This document shows, one piece after another, positions 36,837-46,639 of a stretch of 64,000 nt of DNA. The notes below the pieces were generated by a model. It had not been told where the DNA came from. It did not search any database and saw only the letters and a list, made by a program, of their open reading frames with translations. How positions within the stretch are numbered: position 1 is the stretch's first letter; each line of letters begins with the position of its first letter. Source of the DNA: Dichetophora obliterata (taxonomy: Eukaryota > Arthropoda > Insecta > Diptera > Sciomyzidae); contig OY986439.1 of assembly GCA_963920525.1 (NCBI GenBank), forward strand, positions 31,875,819 through 31,939,818, given 5' to 3'. Both the position numbers and the translations under genes were made by a program.

Positions 36837-36993
36837 CAAGGTTCATTTATAACGTTGTGGCACTTGAGAGAAATTCACTCTTTTTCCCACTTTGCTTGAC
36901 ACTGTGCTTTTCATTTTTTTGATTTCTTTTCATCCATTCTGACAGTTCGACCGAGTTCGCTCTCAAGTGCCACAACCTTATAAATGAGCCTTG
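36837..36993. mobile_element. MITE family A, hAT-type, copy 1
   Basis: Ends CAAGGTTCATTTATAACG and the complement of CAAGGCTCATTTATAAGG, continuing to GTTGTGGCACTTGAGAG on both sides. Exact 8-bp flanks ACTCTGTT lie at 36829-36836 and 36994-37001. The interior contains GACAGTTCGACCGAG, shared with the copy at 45664-46065. Non-coding, 157 bp. Confidence 0.95.
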
Positions 36994-37001
36994 ACTCTGT
37001 T

Positions 37002-38091
37002 GAACAAATTTTTGCCAAGCGGTTCTTTCAGTAAATCTACGAAATGACAAAGTTTGTATGCAATTTTATGCGATAATAGCAAAGGGTTTATGTTTGCGTT
37101 TGCGTTTAAGTAAACAAAGATCAATGCTACAAAAATGACAAACGAGTGCGGTCATCTTCGTTAAGCTTCTTTAATGTTCTAATTTCTCAAGTCTACGCTA
37201 CAGTGCCTTAACTACGCTATGCTAGTGTTAATTTTTGTTCACTCCTTTACGGAGAGTTGGTAGAATTTTGACTGCAGGCGATACTAGTATTAATCATAAA
37301 ATATACTTAACTCCTTTTTTACGCGTTAATTTTTTGCACGATTTTGCAATAACACGGTTCACCAACAAATTTTTTTACACGAATTTTTCGGTTTTGCACT
37401 ATAAAAAATATTAATTTTCAACAATTTTTATGTTGTATTCAAATATGATCGGTTTATACCACACACGTGTGTGCTACTGACTTGAAAACTTTGCCGACCG
37501 CTAGTTTACGTTTACAAGTTTCGCGGAACACCTGATTGCTACAGTCTTTTTCACGTTGTGCTCTTGCTTCTTTTTTATTTTGTTTTATTTTTTTTTAATA
37601 AAAATTAATTGTTTTTGTTAAATATAATATTATAATATATTGCAAACATTACTTTTCTAAACGATTTTGTGGGAAAAAATTTAAAAGTTTTCCAACACAC
37701 ACGATTTTTCAATGTTTTAAAACACATCTCTAGACTTACCATATGTCGCTTGTATTTATTTACACGAATTTTTTTTACTCGTTTTACTTTGCGTACACGG
37801 AACGTACTTACCGTGTAAAGAAAAACCAAAAATATGGAAACATAAAAAATATCCCGAACAGCGGTTGAACATGGGCCACATGGGTCAAACATGACCTAAG
37901 ATTAATCCAAAAAGCCTAACGGTCGAATGTTGGGTTCAACAACAGCCGTTTATATATGATATTAAGCTGTATGGTCTGTACACGCGTTGTATGGCACCAA
38001 ATTTTTCAAAGATGTTAGTTATTTAACAGCAAAAGTATGCGCAACAACAAAAGCAAGTTTCACTAGGCTTATAATTAAAAATAACTTTTTG
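37002..38091. other. Unannotated sequence
   Basis: No gene seen. A short palindrome CACACACGTGTGTG lies near 37462. A 95-codon open frame at 37605-37892 (minus) is not recognised. Confidence 0.4.
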
Positions 38092-38562
38092 ATACTGTAA
38101 CGACGAAATTCGCGGGTGTTCGAATTTCGCCATACAACATAGAGTTTCATAATTTTTTTATAGAATGTAATTTAATTTTAATTTTTCACTGTTAAATTAT
38201 ACTTTTTACCCACTATGCTAGGCTTTACACACACACATTCACCCATACACACATATATAGAGCAGTACAAACAGTAGAAGCGAGACAGCATACACGCATA
38301 GCAACAGGAAAAAGTAGCATGATCACATCATATACAGCAACTACCAAGATGATACGCACATAGCAACAGAAGACGAAACACAACCAGTTTTAGCGTCATC
38401 ACGCCATAGGCAGCTGGTACCGAGATCATTCTGGCATAGCAACACAAACTAGTCACAGCCAAATAGGTTTAGTATCACGCCACACACATACACAACCACA
38501 CGACACAGTGAGAGCGAGAACCGGTTTTGACATCATAGTGCGGCAAACAGCTACGAGCAAGG

Positions 38563-38600
38563 CAATAAAAGGCGAGTCGTGGCATTAACTCACTCTCTTG
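38563..38600 (+). promoter_or_regulatory. Candidate LTR promoter
   Basis: AATAAAAGG (38564-38572) is TATA-like. A pyrimidine-rich ACTCACTCTCTTG initiator-type stretch follows about 20-30 bp downstream. This position would leave an unusually long R/U5 of about 1.3 kb. Confidence 0.4.
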
Positions 38601-38811
38601 TTTAGCGTGCAGTCGAAGGGATCAGACGTGCCGTAGGCTCTTATTCAGCGTGAAGTTGAAGGCATTGGACGCATTCAGTGTGCAGCCAAAGTGAACGGAC
38701 GTAGAGAATTTTCAACATCGGAGTAGTCATCGTGCAATTGAAGTGGTCATTCAACAGCTCGTGCCTAGGAAGTGGTGAGTGTTACCTGGCATAGTTAGAA
38801 CTCCTTAAATT

Positions 38812-39340
38812 TATAGTAGACATATTTTCGTTGGTTAAGGTCTCATTCCAACGTTAATATTTTGTACCAAGCCCAACCTAGTAGTAACCATAGTAGACAT
38901 ATTTTCGTTGGTTAAGGTCTCATTCCAACGTTAATATTTTGCACCACGTAAACACCCCAGTAGACATATTTCCGTTGGTTAAGGTCTCATTCCAACGTTA
39001 ATATTTTGTACCAAGCCCAACCATAGTAGACATATTTTCGTTGGTTAAGGTCTCATTCCAACGTTAATATTTTGCACCACGTAAACACCCCAGTAGACAT
39101 ATTTCCGTTGGTTAAGGTCTCATTCCAACGTTAATATTTTGTACCAAGCCCAACCTAGTAGATACCATAGTAGACATATTTCTGTTGGTCAAGGTCTCAT
39201 TCCAACATTAATATTTTGCACCACGTTCAACCTTGTAAATACACCAGTAGACATATTTCCGTTGGTTAAGGTCTCATTCCAACGTTAATATTTTGCACCA
39301 CGCCCCACCTCGTAAGTACCCCGGTAGACATATTGTAAGC
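38812..39340 (+). repeat. Tandem repeat inside the LTR, eight copies
   Basis: Each copy has GTAGACATATTTTCGTTGG, then TTAAGGTCTCATTCCAACG, then TTAATATTTTG. The CGTTGG and CCAACG words make each unit a potential stem-loop. Spacing is 65-80 bp. Confidence 0.92.
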
Positions 39341-39920
39341 CAAGGTAACACCACTCAGCGGACCATATCCCAGTCTACACGTTCCACCATCCGATCCTAA
39401 CCAACGCCCTACATGTGACCAATTGCCACTCAACATCGACAAGTACCACTACGACATCATCTCAAAAGTACCACGTAACGTCGACAACTCCAACCGCACA
39501 GGAAGCCCCCAGGGAGCGCGCTAACGTCGTCTATCTCAACCACGCCACAGCCCCAGGAAACACGCTAGCGTCGCTCGTCGTCATCGCATCATTTTTCTCC
39601 GGAACTACGTACATTGTCACAAGGATAAGGCTCCGTCACGTCATCTTCTCAAGGGCGTCAGACATCAAAAATAAGATTCAGGTCAAAACATCGGCGCATA
39701 GGTGTGTGTGTGTAAGGTCCTATACCATTAAGATATTAGAGTAACGCCAATTTTGAATTGTGAATAAACTAAGGAAATATTAAAGAGAACAAAGCGAAAG
39801 GGTCTTTAATTACAAATTTTCTGTCACGAACGCTGGACACCGGCGAGTATACCCCAGCTGTAAAATCCGGAAAACGGAAGTTCGTTACAATACCGGTACC
39901 AACATTTTTATACCGGTTAG

Positions 39921-40376
39921 AGCTTAGTATGCTGTAGGAACGAAAAAAAATTTCCACAAGAAATACATTGAGTTTTTTGACAACGAACAGGCAGCGAAAT
40001 TTTTTCGCCAGCTAGTACGCTGTAGAAGCGAAAATTATTGCTGTGTTACCAAATTTTCATTCGTGAGTGGAGAGTTGACATTTCAAAATTTCGCTGTCGA
40101 TTATATCCCCTCTCATTTAATTGGCGCCGAAATTTGCTATTCAACAATAAAAAATAAGCAGTAAGTGTTATTTAACAAATTTATTGCTGCATTTATATAC
40201 TTTATTAATTTGTATTCTTCCCTTTTTTAGGATATAAAATTGCAGCAATAAAAATATGAATCTGTCAACCAGAACGGCAAGTGCTTTTTCTACACACAAA
40301 AATTTTGACTCTACACCAAAATTTCGCGTGTCGAGTTATATGCCCAAAAATTTTCGTTCCTACAGCATACTAAGCT
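39921..40376. mobile_element. MITE with AGCTTAGTATGCTGTAGG ends
   Basis: AGCTTAGTATGCTGTAGGAA at 39921 is mirrored by TTCCTACAGCATACTAAGCT ending at 40376. TTAG flanks both ends (39917-39920 and 40377-40380). A degenerate internal copy of the end, GCTAGTACGCTGTAGAAGCG, occurs near 40013. Non-coding; superfamily not assigned. It lies only 27 bp beyond the solo LTR. Confidence 0.85.
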
Positions 40377-40380
40377 TTAG

Positions 40381-41454
40381 AGAGAATACAATTTTGCGTC
40401 ACTAACAAAAAAATTATTGAACTGACATTGTTAGTTGAAAAGTTATACGATGTAAAAAATGAACTTTTTTGCTTTCGTTCGCTAGCATTGAAAAATTCGA
40501 CTTTTTTTTGCTGTTTTAAAGTTTATTTTTTAAAAAAAAAGTATTTTTGTGAAAAGTTTTTTAATGTTACCCTCAACTTCAGGTTGTTGTAGTTCTTACT
40601 GCATCACAAATTCGTTTGTGTAATTTTTAAAAAGATTTATTTTTTGTTTGCTAAAAAATGTGTTACAAAATTAAAGTTTTTTCACATCTAGTTTCTTTCA
40701 AGTAGCGTTTAAGTGCTTTCTTTTCAAGACTTTTGTCATCTAATTGTAATTTTCTTTAAATATAGAATGTCAAAAATAAGTGTTTAAAATTTCGTTTAGC
40801 CCATTTTTGCCTTTTCGGAATTATTGAACTTTTTGTAAGAGAACTTAAGTCGCTATAATCAAAACAAGCAAGTACAGCCACCAACCATGTAAAACAATGC
40901 AATTTTGTGTTGCAATGCAATGTTTTCTTGTTATTGTAACGAAGTTCCTCTACGCGGCTTGCGGGTGGTGTGATTTGGTAGAAACCGTCACGTAACAGTG
41001 AGATTGCTGAGCAGACTAAAAATTAGCAGGCGAGTGCGCTATGTGCGTGCGTGCGAGCATTGAGATTCGAGCAGATTAACAAACGAGTAGGCGAGCGCGC
41101 AATTCTCTCTATATCTCTCTCTGTGTCTCTGTTTTTGACACGTAGAAATTTCGTTAAAAAGCGTTTGTTATTTTTATTTGTGTGTTTGCTTTAAATCAGA
41201 CTTGATAATCTTTATTGCAATTAAGTTTTAAGAAATGGAAACTGCAGCAAATGTGTGTAATACAGTGTGATCTGCTGTTTTGATCTCATCTGATCTTATG
41301 TTTGTTTGACACTACCCAGTAGTTCCGTTCTTAAAGAAATCGTTATAGAATCATGCGTGAATTTTCCGGTTCATTGACGAAACATGCTGATTCGGCTATA
41401 CATTTCATTGACGAAAATCTCATATAAATGTTCCAAATTCGTGCAAGAACGTAA
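40381..41454. other. Unannotated sequence with a GC-richer block
   Basis: No gene. The block 40936-41110 is richer in G and C and starts TGTAACGAAGTTCC, nearly the complement of the solo LTR's 3' terminus. A CT-rich run lies at 41105-41130. Confidence 0.4.
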
Positions 41455-41882
41455 TGCAAAACGTTGTGTAAGTTTCGTAAGTGAAAAGAGAGAGTAAGTT
41501 GATGAAATTTCGTTAATGAAGAGAAGACCGAAATGTTTAAGAAATTTTGAGTATGAAAGCATTGAGAAAGTTGTTGAATTTTCGTTAACGAAGTAGAGAT
41601 CAAAATGTTTAGGAAATTTGGTGTACAAAAATAATGAAAAATTTTATTGAATTTCGTTAATGAAGTGAAGACCGAAATGTTTAGGAAATTTCGTTCACGA
41701 AAATATTGTGAAAGTTAATGAAATTTCGTTTTGAAAACATTGACAAAGTTGATGAATTTTCGTAAGCGAATTAAAGACCGAAATGATTATGAAATTTTTT
41801 GTACGTAAATATTGAGAAATTTGATGAAATTTCATTAATGAAGTGGAGACCGAAATGTTTAGGAAATTTCCTTCACGTTTCG
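41455..41882 (+). repeat. Degenerate tandem repeat, unit about 70-85 bp
   Basis: Five to six copies carrying CGTTAATGAAGTGAAGACCG, AAATGTTTAGGAAATTTCGT and GAAAGTTGATGAAATTTCG. The open frames on the minus strand at 41343-41628 are produced by this repeat. Confidence 0.8.
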
Positions 41883-43612
41883 TTACCGAAGTTCAGATTA
41901 ATAAGATTAAATAAATAAGATAAATAACACACAAAAAATTAATTGTAAAAGTAATTTTATAATAAGAAACTTTGAATACATTCCACAAGAACGAAGTTGT
42001 TTAGTTTAGACAATAAGTTTAGTTTAAAATCATACAAAAAAAATTCACTGTAATTAACTTAATAGTACACACAAATGCACACATCGTCGTTGAAAAAGTA
42101 AACTAACGAATGTCATTTTTGATTTTCTATAGAATGTTTATTGGAAATGAAAAATTTAATTTTGCAGATTGGCTTGTTTACTTTTGTAAGTACGATATGT
42201 ATGCAAATTATTCAATTTTAATGGCTTTGCCACAGATAATATAATAGAAAGATGTGCCACCGCCATACAAGCAAGTGGAAGAGTAAAATTTGAATGTGGA
42301 TTTATCATAAATCCACATAAAAGCTTTTTGAGAGTCAGCGAGCGAACGATTTAAAGCTTTTGAGAGCGAGAGAATAAGTAAGCGACAATGTGAGCAAATG
42401 TGAGCATAATATTGAAAAGCAATAGAAATGATATGTAAAGATTTGATGCACGAAACATCTGAATAAACGATGTAGCTGCCAACAAAATGTAGCAAAATTT
42501 CATTAGGTTTTACTTAAAAAATGTAGGCAATTTTTTTACTAAATTACCCTACGAACATTATATAATTTAAAGTTATTATATTTTTTGCATTATCTCTTAT
42601 TTTTTTGTTAAATAATTTCTAGAATATAATATCATAAAGACGTCATAATCAAGGAATATTTTGTGTGTTGACTTTATTTTTGTTTTTGCCGTTTTGCTAC
42701 ATGATGTTTTAAGTGTTATATTATTGTAAGGGCGATTCCATCAGTTGAAGCTTAGCAGCGAATAATGTTGTAAGCAATATTTTTTAAGTGGTTTTTTTGC
42801 GGAAAATTTTTTTATTCAACTACTTTAATATATTTTGATTATATTATTGCAAATACATGCTTTACTATATGAAAAGTACTCAGAAGAAATGCAATTTTCA
42901 ATTATTCTTATTTATACAACAAAAACATTTTTTTAATCATTTTTTGAGTAAAAATTCAATATTTTGTACCGTTTTTGAAAAAAAAAAATTAAAGATCCCA
43001 TAAATCCCATAAATTAAAGATCCCATAAATTAAAGATCCAATAAAGAGATTAAAATTAAATTAAAGATTAAAAATAAAAATTAAAGAAAAAAATTAAAGA
43101 TTAAAAATTAAAAATCACTGACCTAATGCTACAGTTGAAACTATTTTTGTAAAGTGCTTTTATTAAAATAGCGGATATATTTGCATCGAAAGTCAAATTT
43201 TTGATTTTCATGTCGTTTTTTCTCATTCTTGGGAAACGATATTTTATGAAAAAGTCGTTGTACCAAAAATTTTTGAAATTCTAAAGATGTGTGAATGTTT
43301 TTGGTATTAAAATTACTGAAATTTTTTAAATTCAATTTGCGAAAAATTTTTTCAAGAAAGATTCACAATATCAAAATTTACGTTAGTGAAAATGGGTGGA
43401 ATGAGCGTGATCAAATCTAAGTATGTACAATCTAATCTAGGATGCACACAATATGTGTACTCAAATTGAGCGAAGTCCGTTAAGCCATTTAGATTTGTAT
43501 AAATGTCAATTAAACAAACAAACCAGAAAATAAGTTTTATTGTTAAAGACTAAATTAATTGTGTGTACAATATAATGTAATTTAAATTGTGTGAGTATTA
43601 TAGAACGAATGC
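41883..43612. other. Unannotated AT-rich sequence
   Basis: Includes a short AATTAAAGAT simple repeat at about 42990-43130. No gene recognised. Confidence 0.4.
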
Positions 43613-44812
43613 AATTCGAAAAGAATTGAAAAATTTTTAAAGATTTTTTCGATTTTTCTATGTTTTGAAAAATATGTCCCCAGTTGTGATCCTATAACTT
43701 CAAATGTATTTTTCATATTACAAAATATATACATATTTGCAAATAAGTCACTTATATCTTTCATTTAAGCTATCATTTGTATTGATCTAACGATTTTTGT
43801 ATAAATTTTCTAAATACTACATTTGTGAAAGAGTTTAAAAAATATGGTTAATACTCAAAACTACCTCCTATACAGAACAAATATGCGATATCGGATAGCT
43901 TATAATTATATTTCGAAAAACCTCAGAATTCGGTATTCGACCACAATTTACAAGTAGCGTTTCCCTGATAACATGTGATGGGCGTTGGGCAAGGGGCGTG
44001 GCACCTCCTACACCACCCAAATTTGCGATATCGAATTGCTTTGGAGTTAAAGGCCGCATAGCCTCGGAATTCGGTATTCGACTACAATTTACACGTTTTT
44101 ATTTATTTATTTATACCAACGCGACGATTTCGTTGTTTTGTTTTGATTTATTTTTGACGTATCTTTGTTTACGTTATTTCTGTTATTTTACTCATTTCAA
44201 AGAGTTTACAGTGTTGCAAATCCTATTACAACGTTTACAACGTTTTGCGGTTTAGGGATTTTTAATTTAGCTAAAAACGCTAAGAACATTGTTTGTAAAC
44301 AAAATCTTTAGTTAAATATATGATAATTGGGTTTTTATAGTCTGAAGAATTTGTTAGTACAAACTCACCAGGTCGACTTTGATGCAGATAGCTTTGAGTA
44401 TTTTAACTAAAACCGATAAACGTAAAATATCCAGCTTGCTACAATCATACTTTTTACCTTAATATTTTCGTTGAAATATTTTTTTAACAGCAAAGTAAAA
44501 ATAAAACAAAATTATAAATCAAAGTCATATTTTTGCGCACTTTAATAAGGGGGAAATGTTAAATAAACTGTATACTTTAAACTCTTTCACAAATGTAGTA
44601 TTCAGAAAATGTCTATAAAAATCGTACAAATAATCTATTTATATTATACAAATAATCAATTTAAAGCTTAAATAAAAGATATAAATGTCTCATTTGTAAA
44701 AATTTATAAAACTTGTAAAATAAATGATTACTATTGGAGTTATTGGATCATAACTGGGGAAATATTTTTCAAAACTCAAAAACGTCGAAAAATTCTTCCA
44801 AAAAAAAGTCGA
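43613..44812. mobile_element. Element with inverted arms of about 235 bp
   Basis: The left arm (43613-43850) and right arm (44565-44812) are mirrored: GTTTTGAAAAATATKTCCCC, AGTTRTGATCC, ATAAATTTT and ACTACATTTGTGAAAGAG appear in order on opposite strands, roughly 75% matched by eye. The 700-bp interior is non-coding and includes two inverted copies of the 143-bp satellite. A target duplication was not found. Confidence 0.7.
43880..44097 (-). repeat. Two diverged copies of the 143-bp satellite, inverted
   Basis: GCGATATCG, GAATTCGGTATTCGAC, GATGGGCGTTGG and GGGGCGTGGCACCTCC match the complement of the satellite at 29787-30860. They lie inside the long-arm element and carry the same order of words. 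Confidence 0.85.
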
Positions 44813-45655
44813 ACCAACCTGGAAAAGTCTAAATGATTTTTATTATCTAGAAAAAATACTTAATCGAACTAGCAATGTTTACCACTATTATTAATTTGTT
44901 ATTCACTTTTAAATAAAAAATACAATGAATACAAAATTTTGTTATTCACTACTATTTTGTGAATAAAATGTTCGCTATTATTTTTTTTTTAATTTTTTAT
45001 TCATTATATATTTCGTATTTATTACTAATTTTTCATTCACTTTTGAATAATAAATAAAATGAAAAAATCTTGTTATTCACTTTTGAATAATGAACCAAAT
45101 TAATAATAAATAAAAAATTAATAATGACTATAAAATTAATAATGAATAACACATGAGTAGCCAGGCAATGAATCGAAAAATAATAATGTACAAAAAATTA
45201 ATTATTGAAAAATTTGAAATTCGTTTTGAATTGTATTCTTTGTAAATAGCATTCTTATGAATAAAAAAATAATTAATTATTCTGAAAAATAATTGAAAGT
45301 AATTACTAATCAATTTTTTAAATTTCAATGTGAATTAAAAATTTTATTAATAAACAATTTTGAATTCATTGGATGGATTTGTATGTCGTTATTCAGTTTT
45401 CCTTAAGATTCTGAATATATATGCAGATTTTACTGCTCTGGCTGAGTAAATCAAAAACAGTCAATATTAATAGCAAGCAGTGAATAAAAAAAATCTCCTT
45501 CGCACAAATTAAGGAAAGCATCATGAAAGTAATGCAAACAAACATAAACATTTGTTGCTGTCAAGCAGAGATCACAACTGCTTGGTTCCAACAACAACAA
45601 CGGAAAAAACAATTACAACATTAAATTTCACGACTCTCGCTAGCTATGAGAAACC
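44813..45655. other. AT-rich sequence
   Basis: TTATTCACTTTTGAATAA and AATAATGAATAA words recur at 44890-45150 in both orientations. No gene. Confidence 0.4.
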
Positions 45656-45663
45656 GTGCAGTG

Positions 45664-46065
45664 CAAGGCTCATGGCAGAATTAGAGAAGGTATATGCATT
45701 TCAGACTGCGCTCTCTTTCTCATAGCCAAAATTGTCAAACTCAAGCATTTTGCTATTCTTGCGTATTTTCGCTTTCTTATCGCATTCTCATCGTTTTCAG
45801 ATTTTGTATGAGCTGTCAACTTCGTTTTGACAGTTGCGGCAGTCTCCCTCTCCAAAATGCATATACCTTCTCTAATTCTGCCATGGCAAGGCTCATTTAT
45901 AAGGTTGTGGCACTTGAGAGCGAGCTCGGTCGAACTGTCAGAATGGTTGAAAAGAAATGAAGAAAATTAATGCTTAGAACAAAGAAAAGCACATTGACAG
46001 TTCGAGCAAAGGCGGGAAAAAGAGTGCATTTCTCTCAAGTGCCACAACCTTATAAATAAACCTTG
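45664..46065. mobile_element. MITE family A, copy 2, split by a family B MITE
   Basis: Flanked by exact 8-bp duplications GTGCAGTG (45656-45663 and 46066-46073). It begins CAAGGCT, is interrupted after 7 bp by the family B element, resumes with CAAGGCTCATTTATAAGG at 45887, and ends with the complement CCTTATAAATAAACCTTG at 46065. The interior GACAGTTCGA and CTCTCAAGTGCCACAACC words match copy 1 at 36837. Confidence 0.93.
45671..45885. mobile_element. MITE family B, hAT-type, copy 2 (nested)
   Basis: Perfect ends CATGGCAGAATTAGAGAAGG and CCTTCTCTAATTCTGCCATG. The 8-bp duplication GCAAGGCT (45663-45670 and 45886-45893) was copied from the end of the family A element. The interior shares CTCTCTTTC and CTTCGTTTTGACAG with copy 1 at 12213. 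Non-coding, 215 bp. Confidence 0.95.
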
Positions 46066-46073
46066 GTGCAGTG

Positions 46074-46639
46074 GTGATCTAAGTTGTGAAGCATTGTTGA
46101 GTGAAGAGTGAAAGAGCATTGCATAGAGAAAGTGCATGTAAGGATTGGAAACTTTTCTCTCAAGAAAGCTTTTTCTTCGCGCTCACAAAAGCTAACGTAT
46201 TGACCTGAAAAATATTTGTTACTTTTTAATGTTCTACGTGGTACATCTTTATACTATATAATCTTTGGCTTTGCTCTTGCAGTATCTTTTGCTTTGCTTG
46301 AAGACGAATTTCATTCATGAATTGCAGCTATAATCGAAACGAAAAATGGATATAGTTAATAAAGTGAATGAAAATAGTTAATTGTTAACGAAATGAATGC
46401 AGATGCGTTAAAGAATTTTTGACAAGAAATATAAGAGAGAAGAGTTATCGAGTGTTTTCGTTGTTGCTTTATTATTTCTGTTGTTTTATTGTTAACGAAC
46501 CCACTGCAGATGAGTTAAAGAATATTCTGCAAGTCTGTTATTGACGAATACAAGACAGACACGTTAAAGACTATTCTGCAAGTCTGGATTCTGTTGCAAG
46601 TTTCTTTAAGAAATCATCAAAGAACAATTCTTCGAAGAT
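46074..46639. other. Unannotated sequence
   Basis: Short repeated phrases ('ttaaagaNtattctgcaagtctg' type) occur at about 46510-46590. No gene. Confidence 0.4.

Larger units (their letters stand above)
38096..39889 (+). mobile_element. Solo LTR, 1794 bp, of an LTR retrotransposon
   Basis: The left end TGTAACGAC and right end GTTCGTTACA give the TG..CA rule with a short inverted match. ATAC lies directly outside both ends (38092-38095 and 39890-39893), a 4-bp duplication that fits the Gypsy superfamily better than Copia. There is no internal coding region, so this is a solo LTR left by recombination. Inside are a TATA-like promoter near 38563, a triple 35-bp repeat near 38610-38700, eight copies of a 65-80-bp repeat at 38812-39340, and AATAAA near 39762. 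A 109-codon Ser/Thr-rich open frame at 39415 lies in the presumed R/U5 and is probably chance. Confidence 0.85.

Noticed and set aside
39415..39744. 109-codon Ser/Thr-rich open frame
   Set aside because: Lies within the solo LTR, downstream of tandem repeats, with no similarity to a known protein.
41343..41628. Two overlapping minus-strand open frames
   Set aside because: Explained by the degenerate 70-85-bp tandem repeat.
40936..41890. A second LTR beginning TGTAACGAAGTTCC
   Set aside because: No matching right end or target duplication was found; the similarity to the complement of the first LTR's end is short.
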